From: Channa striata
Lineage: Eukaryota; Chordata; Actinopteri; Anabantiformes; Channidae
DNA length: 64,000 nt
Direction of reading: 5' to 3'
Assembly (NCBI GenBank): GCA_033026295.1
Contig: CM065173.1
Span: forward strand, 6,737,517-6,801,516
Shown one piece after another: positions 24,701 to 36,700 of this stretch. A program made the position numbers and the translations under genes. The notes under the pieces were generated by a model. The model was not told the origin of the DNA and did not search any database. It saw only the letters and a list, made by a program, of their open reading frames with translations. Every line of letters starts with the position of its first letter. Positions within the stretch are counted from its first letter, which is position 1.

Positions 24701-27700
24701 AAAGAAGCGTCGGAATGTACAGAAGATTCAAACTGGATCACTGGAAATGAGCAGCACTGATGATGAGCAGTGCTGCTTGTACTGAAAGGACCGTGTTCAG
24801 GGATCAATGTTAGAAAAATGTACAAATACAAAACATAAAAGGTGCATGAAGCTGAGAAAGGAAATCAGGAGACAGTGGACAGGAAGACTCGCACAATGAG
24901 AGGAAGTAAAGGAGTACTGGCCGCAGGCATGTCCCAAGGTGTTGACACACAAACATTATGTCCACGTTTGACAGCTGAAGTGCTCACTCCACGGACTTTA
25001 AGCTGCCGGTCTAACATTCATCTGGCTGCAGGACTCATGAGCATCGGTGACGTCCAGCACTGATGATGGGTGATGATGTCGGGCTCACATGGTGTTAAAA
25101 GTCGAGCTCTTTTCCAGGCCAGTCAGATTATTTCACACCAACATACTGTACATTGTCATTCTGAAATGGGTAATGTTCGGTCGGAGATCGGATGAAGTAG
25201 CTGTAATTAATGCTACATCGTGAATATTTCCCTTTAATTGGAACCGAAGGGATTGTTGGCGTCTAACTACTGACACTCTGACAATCACATGCAGTGAATC
25301 CAGTTTACTCATGATGATTTTCCAAACCTAATCATGTACTCAGAGCACAGTCCCTGTGGACACGGTCCTCAGTCTTTTGGAGGACAAGTTAAGGGCCACT
25401 GCATCCGACAAACACTTCCTGTCTCAGGGCAAACTGACAATATACTAACAGTCCTGAGAAGAGGAAATCTGCCTGCTGACACAGACGATTGAGAAGACAG
25501 ACACTGAACTCCTGTCCTCCTTTACTCCCTTTTCAAATGAGGTTTTATGGATAAAAAAATGGGAAAGACGTGTTGAAAAGGTGGAGCAGATGTATAAATG
25601 GTAATTATAGTGCGATGTTTAGTTCAAAGCAGAGCTAAATGGAAAAATGGAGGCCAGAGCCGCATGGGAGAGTGGGTGAAGACGGCACATAGAGCTAATC
25701 GAAAAGAAAATAAAGTAAATGCTTAAGGCAAAAATAGACAGAGTCCATGATAAAATATTATTTTTGAAAATATTCACTTATTGTTGGTTCACATATTTTT
25801 GCAGAATCAATGTCAGAAACACCCACAAACCTGACTAGAAAGATGCCGAGTGACAATAGTCTTAGCCTGCTGTCAATATGCAAGAATTTGTAACCTGCTT
25901 ACTGCAGATATTCTCCTCATCCAAATAGCAGAAATATGAATGAAATCAGTGTTGCGACTCAGGTGGCAGCACGTCACCTGCCGTCTGCCTGTGTTGTGCA
26001 GATAAACCGATGTAATCATTGGCCTGGATCCTATTTAATCTTCTTTCTCTCATCGTTCCTCAGGTACTACGCTATCTGCTGCCAGCCTCTGGTCTACCGG
26101 AATAAAATGACGCCAATGCGAGTGGCTCTGATGATCGGGGGCTGCTGGGTCATTCCCACCTTCATCTCCTTCCTGCCCATCATGCAGGGCTGGAACAGCA
26201 TAGGCATCGACCACCTGGTGAGAATTGTACTCTATCTGTCTGTGTGTGTGAGTGTGGACGCCGGGGAAAGGATTTCAAGAAAACCCAGGGATGGCTTTTT
26301 AAATGAGTTGCACGGATCTTTTTACATCTCCAAAGGACGTTCAAGCTCATGATAATAATGCATTGCCGTTAGGTAAAATGGAGGCGCCTGGTGGGAAGAC
26401 AAAGAGGTAAATAGTCTGAAAATTTCCATCCACATACACTGAAAGACAAATTGCAGTTCTGAGGAGCATCGTTTACAAGAAGGAAGAGATGCTTCACGCG
26501 TTGCTATGGGAACAACATCAACATGCCAGACACACAGTGAGAAGTACAAGGTCACTGACACCACAGACGTGGAGTCAAGCTGCTTTTATTTCACTATAAA
26601 AATGTAAAGTAGCTTTTTGATTCTGGACTGAGGTTTGTTTACAGTCAAATATGATGCAAGAAGTCGCAGAAAATACAAATGGACACGCTTTGAAGTCGCA
26701 ATTTGGGGTCCAGATGACCTAAAATAGGAAACCACGAGCGAATAAGAGAGAAAAAAATAGAGCCTGTAGGTTCATACTTGACTTATAAATTTCATATAAG
26801 GTTCTGTACTGCTTTTTTCTGTGGCCTTTGTTTGTGGACAGAGTTACTAAATCCAAAGACAGGCGTTCTTAATGTAAAGTATTATTTATGTTTATTATTT
26901 TATCCTTACTTTTGCACATAAAAGCATCTGCAACCCTAAACCTCCAAAATCAAACTGTGTGTTTTAGGTTTAATTTTAAACTAAAAAACAACTTTTATGC
27001 AACTAAACTTATCCCTTTTTATATTAATTAAGTGCGCTGGAAGTTGTTTAAGGCAGGTGGTGGACATCAAGCTACACACCAAAAACTGATTCTTTAGTTC
27101 CGTGAGTGTGTTTGAGTCCAGGCAACAGAAGCACGTTGCATAACATTAGAGAAGAATGAGTTAACCCTTGTGTGTGACATGACTGGCAGTTTTCAATCTC
27201 AAAACCATAAAAAACGCCTTTTATTCTGTCAACATATGTGAAAAGAATATGGAATGCTGGACCAATTATGGCTCCTACAAAATGTATTTGTTTGCAGTTG
27301 TTTAAGTTTTGTGAGAGAGCACAATGACCAGTCACATGTTTTAAAACATATGGGTCCAAATTCAGACACATTTTAATAAATCTATGCTATCTGCGTCTGG
27401 GCTGTAAGTCGTTCTATGTCAGCAGGAACTTTATGTCCTCTGCAGATGGTTCAAAGCTGTTCGGTTTTGCCTTCTAGCAAAGACAAATCTCCCTGAGCAC
27501 TTTGTCCATAGTCTGTCTGTGACCTGCAGATTGGATCTGCATGTTGTTCGAATTGTGATGCCCATATAAGGATTTATCAGGTATTTAGAAAAGATGAAAA
27601 TAATGCATTTGCCCCTTTTTTCTGAACTGTAGATCTTTTCACTTTCACTGATCTGCTGTCTTCTTTATTCTATTTTTTGTGCCTTTGTTTTTCACTGTAG

Positions 27701-30700
27701 CTTCTCATACTTTGTCCCAGACGGTGGAAAAAGGTTTCAATAATAGACAGTTGATGTTGAAGGACATTTTTTGTGCACATTAATAAATAAAAAATTGTAC
27801 ACACTAAAGAAAGGGAGGTGTGGAAGGAAAGAACCATATGAAGACTCCCCGGCCACTATTAACGTGTCCTTTATCTGAACACTAGAGGAAGTTCCTTCAA
27901 AAGAAATGCTTTTATCGGTAGTGACAGTAATGCACTCCTCTTTTCCTCCTTTCTTCCTAACACACAGACACAATTTAAAGCCCAGCGGCAGCATTTGCGT
28001 CTCTCTCTGAGTCCAATTAAAGCCGTTGATATTCCGAGTATCCCGTCAGTTCTGGCTCAGAATGCAGCACAAACTCAAAACAAGCACCACATAGCTCTGA
28101 TTGGTCAGGGGCCACAATTTCTAACATAACTCAAGTTATTTTGTTTTTATAATTTAGAAACTTACAGTTGATGCCACCGAGGAGCTGAGGTTTCACCCGA
28201 ACTGTCTCACTACATTTACTCAAATTAAGAATCCAGTGTGATACTTTTTTTATTATGATAAAAAACTAGAATGGTTCGCAGTGTCGTAGCTGAAGACCTT
28301 GGAAGAAGAGTGGTTGTACTCACCAGGCTGTAAAGGGTTTTCAGAGGAGTTCAACTGGAGACTGTTAGCCTTCCCAAGAGAGGCAGACTAACAAAGATCA
28401 CATCAAGAACAAGTGGTTCTATAGTCCAGGAGGTCACAAAGAACCCCAGGGTAACATCTGGGTAACTAAAGCCTTTCAGTGGCTAGTATCAGTGTTCATT
28501 AGTCCAACATCAGGAGCTCAATGAAAAACTGATGTTCGTGGTTCATCCTGGTGCTATATGGTTAAACCAGAAGGCTGCTGGAAGACGTTCAGTGGATGAA
28601 AGAGACCAAAATAAAACTTTTCAGCACACATGAAAAAAAAATCAACTTCAAAGTCATCTCAAGGCACTTTACATGATAAAGTCAAGTCCCTTTAATGGAA
28701 GAAACCTCCAGCAGAACCAGGCTCAGGGTGGGCGGACATCTGCCTTGACCCGTTGGGCTGAGTGGAAAACATTGGGCAGGTTGGTAGGACCAGTATCTGC
28801 GCACTGGAAGACACACAGCTCCAAAGCCAGGGACACCTGAGGACAGGGACAGAGAGAGGGAGACAGAGTTAATGTCCTACAGTGGTGACATACAAATGTG
28901 GGCTGAGAGAGAGAGAAAAAGGAGCTGTACCACTCATGTCAGTTTCTAAATCTGGACCAGGATGACTTGCCATCACTAATGTAGCTATGGACTCTATGAA
29001 TTCTTTAAGCAAATTCTACATGCACTGAGCCACAACAGCTCAATGTTAAGTTAGTAATTTATTCCTTCTGCAGTTATTAGTATAGTGTGTCAACTGCCTT
29101 TTCTTTAGACTTTTCTTTTTCTATAGACTGGCAGAGTATTAAAATATTTTTAGTTGTGTCATAAAGGCAAAATACACAAGTACACCTGTATCAAAGACAG
29201 GTGCTTAAAGCACAGGCTCGCATACGTTTGCCAGAAACACATATTTATGATTAATGAAGTGTCTTGTTGTGAACTTATGTGATGATAAAGGGTTCCCAAA
29301 CTTTACAAGATCACACCGTGTTCATAAAAAGCTGAATAGCTTTTCTTAATCCCTAAAATGATTTCTACTTAAAAAACGCAGAATCATTGAAATGTAAAAT
29401 TCAGACAAAATCAGAGAAATAAAAAGCTTTAGTATTTAGATGTAATGACTTTCAAGATGCAGTATGGCAAAAGTGTTTACGCCCGAGCTTCACCTGCATG
29501 AAGCATGGATAATGACAATTCGATATTTGTCTGTTTTTTCCCGTGTGCATTGAAGTGGCTGTGTGCGTAACCTCAGGAACCCCTGAACAAGTCTGCCCAT
29601 TCATAAATGAGCCTTTTACTCAGGAGGGAGTGTGGACTTCATGCAGCGATATGCATCGATCTCTTTAATATTTATCTCATAGCCCTGAGCCGTAGTTTCC
29701 CACAGAGATAAGATGATGGCAGAGGGAAAAGAACTGGGAAGGACTTCACTGTGATTAATAGTGACACGCAGAGCCTCCCGCTCCCTCCAGAGCCGTGTTC
29801 CCCTTTTACTCGGCTGAATAGAGCGTGGGATTTGAAGTGGGTTGTTTTGAAATCTGGAGCAGTTTCTTGGCCTAGTGCAGCCTCTGGTAACTTGGGAACC
29901 TACTACTACAGCACAAACTGTGTATTCTCAAAATTCCACTGATTTCGGCCCGTGCGCCTCACTTGTGGAAGACTCCAGGTTTTAGAGTGAGTGCGTTTTT
30001 ATTTGAGTTTAATTTGATTAAAATTAACACAGGTTTCTATCGATCTGTGTTTGTCAGCTGAAAGCCTATTAGCAACGTTACCTGTCAGGTAGAGATGCTA
30101 CAGATGTTTTTGGTATAAAGTTATACACCCAGTAAATATGCTTTTATGATGTAAATCCATTTGGATATTTAATAAGAAGTTTCACCACACTCTGATGATA
30201 AAGTATTACATCGGTAAAAGCGTTTGAACCTTGACTTGCTCGTCTAACTAACGGCTCTGACTTCCTTCGCTAGATCGAACAGAGGCGCCACAGTGAGGGC
30301 AGCAACTCCACATCCTGTGTCTTCATGGTCAACAAGCCATACGCCCTCACCTGCTCTGTGGTGGCGTTCTACATCCCCCTGGTCCTGATGGTGCTGGCCT
30401 ACCAGAGGATCTACGTCACGGCCCGTGCACACGCGCTGCAGATCAGCATGTTGCAGCGGGCGGGAGGAGCGGGAACCAGCGGGCCAGGTACTTCTGGTGC
30501 CGGACTCGGCGCTGGTGCGGCATCGGACTCTGCAGACCATCAACGAAACCACCGTATGCGAACGGAAACTAAGGCAGCCAAGACTCTGTGCATCATTATG
30601 GGCTGTTTCTGCCTCTGCTGGGCGCCGTTCTTTGTGACCAATGTGGTGGACCCCTTTATAAACTACACAGTGCCCGACAAGCTGTGGGCAGCCTGCCTGT

Positions 30701-33700
30701 GGCTGGGCTACATCAACTCCATGTTAAACCCCATCCTCTACGCCTTTCTCAACAAGTCCTTCCGCCGTGCCTTCCTCATCATCCTGTGTTGTGGGAGGAA
30801 GAGGTATCGCAGGCCGTCCATCCTGGGCTCCGGCGCTCCGTGTACAGCCACGCAGATCAACGGCTCCACACATGTACTCAAGTAAGTTCCCTGAACTGTT
30901 TTGTTTCTGCGCACTACTAAACAAAATGCTGAATATTAAAAAGGAAAGCAAAAGTCTTCAGTTCCTAAGGATTTACCAAACATGTTTTTGGCCCCTGATT
31001 CAAGTACATTTAAAATAATATTTATCTGCTGATGCAAAGTCTGATGCATCACATACGTTTTTTTAAATATATACAACACGTTAAACTAACAGCTGTGTCA
31101 TACTGAATCTGAAACCATAACATTAAATAGGTTCCTGATCCAAAACACTGAAGGTATAAATATTTACTATCAAAGCTTAAATTATTATGATCACTGTCTG
31201 GAGTGTAATATCAGTCAGAGTAGAGCATCTTTTGTCACAAAAAATCTTTGGCTGCACACAGACGTCGACTCCAGAACAAGTATGAGAACAACAATCAGTC
31301 ACTTAACGATTAACGCTTCTGACTCCTTGGATATTTTACCCAGTAGTTATTTAGAATGATAAATAGCATAAAAATGTAACACACGATACAGTACGATATC
31401 AGAAAACAGAGCACTCACTAAGAGCAGTGTCGTTTGTGGGCAGTTTCTTTAGGAATTGATTGAAGGGTTAGGGGCTAGGGACTGTATTATCTCAATGAGT
31501 GTCCTCACAAGTATAGAGACAAACGTGTGTGTGTGTGTGTGCATGTGTGTGCACTAATAATCTTCCTCACACACTGAGATGCATCATCCTTTATCTGCCA
31601 CACTAATTATTACAGACATTTCCAGTGTTCGCCAAGGTCAAATGGCAGGAGGCAACAGCCCACGATGATAAGAAATGATTTGTTTTCAAGTGTATTAGAG
31701 AGTCAATCATCTCCCCACTTATTACATGTTGACGGTGATAAGAGCATCACATGTAACATGATGGTGGCCCTGGTTCACTTTTAATCTACATTTATTTCAC
31801 ATGCTCCGCCCACATGTCTCGATAGGAGGATATAATCTATATTCATTAATGTGAACGTAAGCCTGAACATCATGACTCATTGTGGGTGTAATAAACCAGT
31901 GCACACGACTGAGCACACGCATGTGACTTGTATAAACCACAACCATTATTTGTGGTTGCCTGGCCGACACATGGGCAAGTTGCATTCATTCATTCGTTGG
32001 CCTTTAACGTGAAAGCCCAGTGTGTCGGGAATTCACATTTTCATGTGTTTTACATTCTGTTATTTTTTTTATAGTCAATGTAGAAAGCACAAAGGTGAGC
32101 TGATGCTAGAAAACTGAGCACAGATATTTTGCCAGTTGACTCAGACATGCAGTCATGTTTGGTCCTAAATAAGAAATGTCATAATGAGAAAACGTAATTT
32201 ATACTGTGTGTAGGTAGAAAATAGCCTCACCAGGTTTTTCTTAATCTTCTATCAAAGAAACGTCTTAACTCCCTTTCAGACATGCACTAGAATTCGGACA
32301 CTATCTTGACTTTTTTAGTGGGAGTATATGTGAACGCTACAAGCTTGTGCGCGTAGCACACTGCTCTGCCCTGACTGGCCAGGAGGAGCGAGTGGGCGTG
32401 GTGATAATGTTCCACTCGACTGCTGAGGTAGTCGAGTGATACAACATTGTCATATAAGATGAGCTGTAAATGAAAAACTGTTTTCCGGCACCTACGTTTT
32501 CTATCATGTTGCACCTGTTGTGCACGCTGATTGTTCATTGAATTCGGACGATCTCTCTCTCACTGTGTCTCACATGTCTGAAATGCCCCTCCGGACAATG
32601 TCAGAGGCTGAACTCTCCTAACATTGTCAGAAGTTCATCTGTTGTGGACCTTCTGTTGCTGTTCATCTTGTTTCATTAATTCTTTTGCTTAGTTTGACTC
32701 AGACGGTACTTTATCAGCCATCATTCCATCGGCAATTCACTGGCTGCAACATATTGTCCTTTCTTTGTTGTGTATTTCTAATATGACCCTCGTCTTACTA
32801 TTTCTCGCAGCTCTCTTGAACTTTTTCACAGTTTTCTGCTGACTGTGGAAAAGAGACCCGACGCAGCTTTTTATTGCTGGAGAGTGTGAAGGTGTTTGCA
32901 GAATTGTTCAAAGTGTGAAACAGTGTTGGGCAGCATGTATGAACATTTGTGGTCTTTATAACTTTAAAGATACAGCGTTCATCTACCATAACTGAAATCA
33001 ACCCATCACCAGCCCCAATAAGAATGCTGCAATCTGCTAACTCTGTCGTCTCTGCCTCAAACATGAAACCAGAATGCTGCAAAGCAACTTCAATTCTGTC
33101 TCTTTCGAAGATAATATGCAAAACATGTCTACTAAAACAAAATGAAAAAAGCAACACTGAATCTCTCTCAGGCTTTACCAACATGCCAACAATGGCACAA
33201 GATGCACATGTTACCGGCACAAGATTATGTTTGGCCAAAAGACGTACTTTCATGAACTATTCGTATATTAGACAATTCATTTAGAGCTGGCAGCTGTTGC
33301 TGACTTGCAGTGTGAATCAGTCACTTTCAGGAACTTTATTACACTGCAGTTTGCAAAGGTCACGTTTTCCCTCCAGTGCATTTGATAAAGGTCAGAAATT
33401 ACTTAATGTCCCTTCACAAGTTTCTCTGAGAAGGAGCAGAACCAGAGTCTTTACAGACCTTTGAATAATTTCAACTTACATTCAACTTATTCATGATAAG
33501 AATTTTTCTAGTCAGAAATCTGATATAGAGTTACACTTCAACAGCCCAGATAATTTTGCTTTGGCAAGAATTTCATCACGCCTAGGACTAAAACCATCTG
33601 GCACCACGTGACAGGAGGCACCATCTCACTTAGTTTCACTTTGGAAACTGTACGAAACATCATCCTGTTGCGCAGCAGCATTTCAGATCCTCAGAGACGA

Positions 33701-36700
33701 GCGTTTAGCTACAGAAACAATTTATCTGAGTGATTTGACTGAGTCATAATGAAGCTGGGCCTGATTGTAAGCATTCAGTGTGTGTGTGTTTATTCCAGCA
33801 CAGAAGCCGCGGTCAATTAATGTCCATTCTGTCTGCAGCAGATGCATCATTTTCTTTTCCCCCCTCTGGCATTTCTGGACCAGCGCCACAGACGTGTAAG
33901 TGGGGATTTCAAGCAGGCTATTAATGTGAGTCTGCCCATATGGAAGTCATCTATACACTCATTCTTTATCCCAGTGAGTGAGTACTCCTGAAATTAAATT
34001 ACAGTCTACACAGGGAAAGTAAATGCCGGGGACCACCTGTGATTCGTAGTATTTTCAGAGGTTGTCAGGGATCATAACCCTTCATTTCAGCTCATATTAC
34101 TATAAGTATACTGTGAGGAATGTGATGTGACATTAAGCCTGTTCCAACTGGCAGCGATTTGACTTTTTCCAATGAGGTTTCATGGGTTTTCTGGGGTTTT
34201 CCAAGGTTAATAAATGCTGCTGGGGTTATCAAATTTAATACTAGTCCCACGGGCTCCAATTCTTATCAGATCAACTTCATGACCTAATTCCCAAATCACT
34301 AATTTAAAAATAAACCAATAAATGATCATTAATTTGTGCCTCAATTCAGGTGAAGCTTCCCCAAAAAACCCTGTTAACTTGGGAAAAAATGGAAGAAACC
34401 TCAGGAAGAGGAACCTCACTGTAGATTGAGTGACCGTAATTATAAAAACTGCCAGTGAGATGATAGTATGGTGATGTAAATGAATTTCATCACCACACTA
34501 TCATCATAAAATGTTTAGAATGTTTTGTCTGTCTTCTTCAAAAAGCAATTTACTTCACAAATAACATAGTTTTAAATCATGGTTTTAGTAAAATGTAAAT
34601 AAAGATTTTGGAATGTACCAATAATGTTCTGTCTATTTAACAAACATGATCCCAACTTTAAAATTGCGTCGAGTCTACACCAAAGACTAACAATAAGAGA
34701 CCAAGACAGGACACACTGAAAGAAAAAATTAATAAACCAACCAAGTGCACAACACAACACATTGAACAAAACAGGAAATTCTTTTTTCCCACCGCAGCGC
34801 CGTTCAGCCAATGAGCAGACAGGATGATTCTCGCTCAGCGTCTTGTGATGCATTTTTGTTTTGGTTTTTCTATGTTCTATGAAACCAGTTGCAAACTGGT
34901 CCATTAAACTGCACCACAGCAAACAAAATACAGGCTTGAAAACAACTATTTGGGGGAAGGTCAGGGTGGATGGGTGGTTACTAGCATGTGGAGCAGGTAC
35001 CAGCTGGCCCACTTCTATGGTGCTGACAGCAATAGATGGAGAGATAACGTAAGAAGAGGATGATTTGAACTTTATCTGTGAATTTGAAACTGCAAGGTTT
35101 CATCAGTGTCACGAATCATTGTGGTTGAGCATTTGCATGTAGTTATTTTCTGTAAAATAAGAAGCAATAATCATTTTGAAAAGTCGTGACTCAGACTTGA
35201 ACGTCAGCAAAGCTCCGCAGAAAATATCCGGTAGGCAATCAATCACACGTTCATGTTACCAGCCTGCTGTAGGTTTTCAGCAACATAAATTCTGTGCGTA
35301 ATGGAACTGATGACTGAGGGTTATATCTTGGTGAAATATCACCATAATATTCTTTGTACCACACGGAAGTTATACACTAAATATGTCCCTGCACTCTCTC
35401 ATTACACTAACTCATGGTTTGTGGCAGTGGACAGGAAGACGCACATTAGTCTGTTGTCCCTGGAGAGCTGGAGACTGTACGCAGGCTGTTCAGCTCAATA
35501 AGATGCTGTCCTCATCTTCACACACACTTCAGCTTCTCCGTGTTTATTGTGGACAAACTTTTCCACTTGCGCTCACTTACACTCACACACTTACTGTAGT
35601 AGATGAGTTCAGTGCTTGTCGTCCACAAGGTTGGAGGAAGGTCACGTCACATACAAAGAAGATTTGCGTGTGAAGATGATGCACTAATGCACTAATGAAC
35701 CACAAACATCGCAATGCACGCAAACAATCTCTGTGAATATGAACAGATGATTGGCACCAAGGATTCCTCACTGTTATACGCACACGGGCCTGCTGCAAAA
35801 AACATTTATTAATGACTGAAGCTGTTATGCTAAAGTACTCGGAGGCATGTATTTGCGGCTGGAAAGAGAGGATGTACAAATACTCAAAATATGCCAAAAT
35901 GCTCCAAAGCAGATGTGGAAACCTTGAGAATTGTTTTTTCAGGAGTTAAGTTTGGCAGAAATCAACATGCTGTCCTTTTAGTTTGTTTAGACATAATTTA
36001 AATCAGTTTAAACGATTTTCTCCCTTTCGCTTTTGCACTTGAAGCAGGACATTGGAGCCAATCAGACGCTAGCTGGCAGTTTGTCTGTATATCTGTGAAT
36101 GCCTGGGATGTTTTCATCTATTAATGACTTTAATTTGTATGTCCTCGAAGTCTTAGATTTTATCCACAATCAGGAAACTCGTCAACATGACAGGTAGATT
36201 CAGATCATTGTAAAACCTTTTACCAATTTATCAACCCTGATCCTGATTGACACATATTTATTAATTTTTGTCTTTTTGAAATCATTTTGCATCTATTAGC
36301 AGCCAAAAAGACCTCTCGGACCCTGGGGACCTCTGCCCAATAGACCCAGTCAATAATGTATTGATCACTTTTAACTTTTAGCATGCAACACAAAACAAAG
36401 AATGGAGAAAAATACCGTCAATTTTTTGTTCTAATGTAATTTGTTTGGAAAACACAGTCACAGGCAGTGAGAAGAGGCTGAAAAGTTTAAAGTTTTGTAT
36501 TTTAAGACGCCGGGTTAAACCCTGCACACAGTAATTAAGATCTAACACGCTCGAGATACACGGAGAAAATTGAGCTGTTGATGCAGACACAGACCGGTGG
36601 GATTAACGTCCCGGTGGTGTGACGGACGCCTGATTCCGACACTGATGATGACTTCATCGATCCACAGCAAGTACGGCAGCAGACCCCCCTGCCGGAGTCA

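Larger units (their letters stand above)
12700..26063 (+). other. htr4: htr4 intron (13,364 bases) splitting the DRY motif
   Basis: Phase 2 intron with donor GTAAGA and acceptor TTCCTCAG. It holds a G run at 13947, poly-T and CA repeats near 15.5-15.7 kb, a Tc1-type MITE at 17654-17781, related hairpin repeats at 17.3 and 19.3 kb, an ACCA tetranucleotide repeat at 22771 and a G run at 23706. An unexplained 120-codon minus-strand frame at 16224-16586 matches no family I know. No further exon was recognised. Confidence 0.9.
26218..30273 (+). other. htr4: htr4 intron (4,056 bases) within ECL2
   Basis: Phase 0 intron with donor GTGAGA and acceptor CTTCGCTAG. The middle is AT-rich with no recognisable coding. 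A Tc1-like transposase remnant (about 28340-28625) and an adjoining dispersed repeat (28640-28935) fill the later part. The human gene can include a small extra ECL2 exon in its (h) isoform; I could not identify a counterpart here. Confidence 0.9.

Noticed and set aside
34572..35012. 146-codon minus-strand open frame
   Set aside because: No family signature in the composition-biased Phe/Cys/Leu-rich translation. It appears to be intronic AT-rich sequence.
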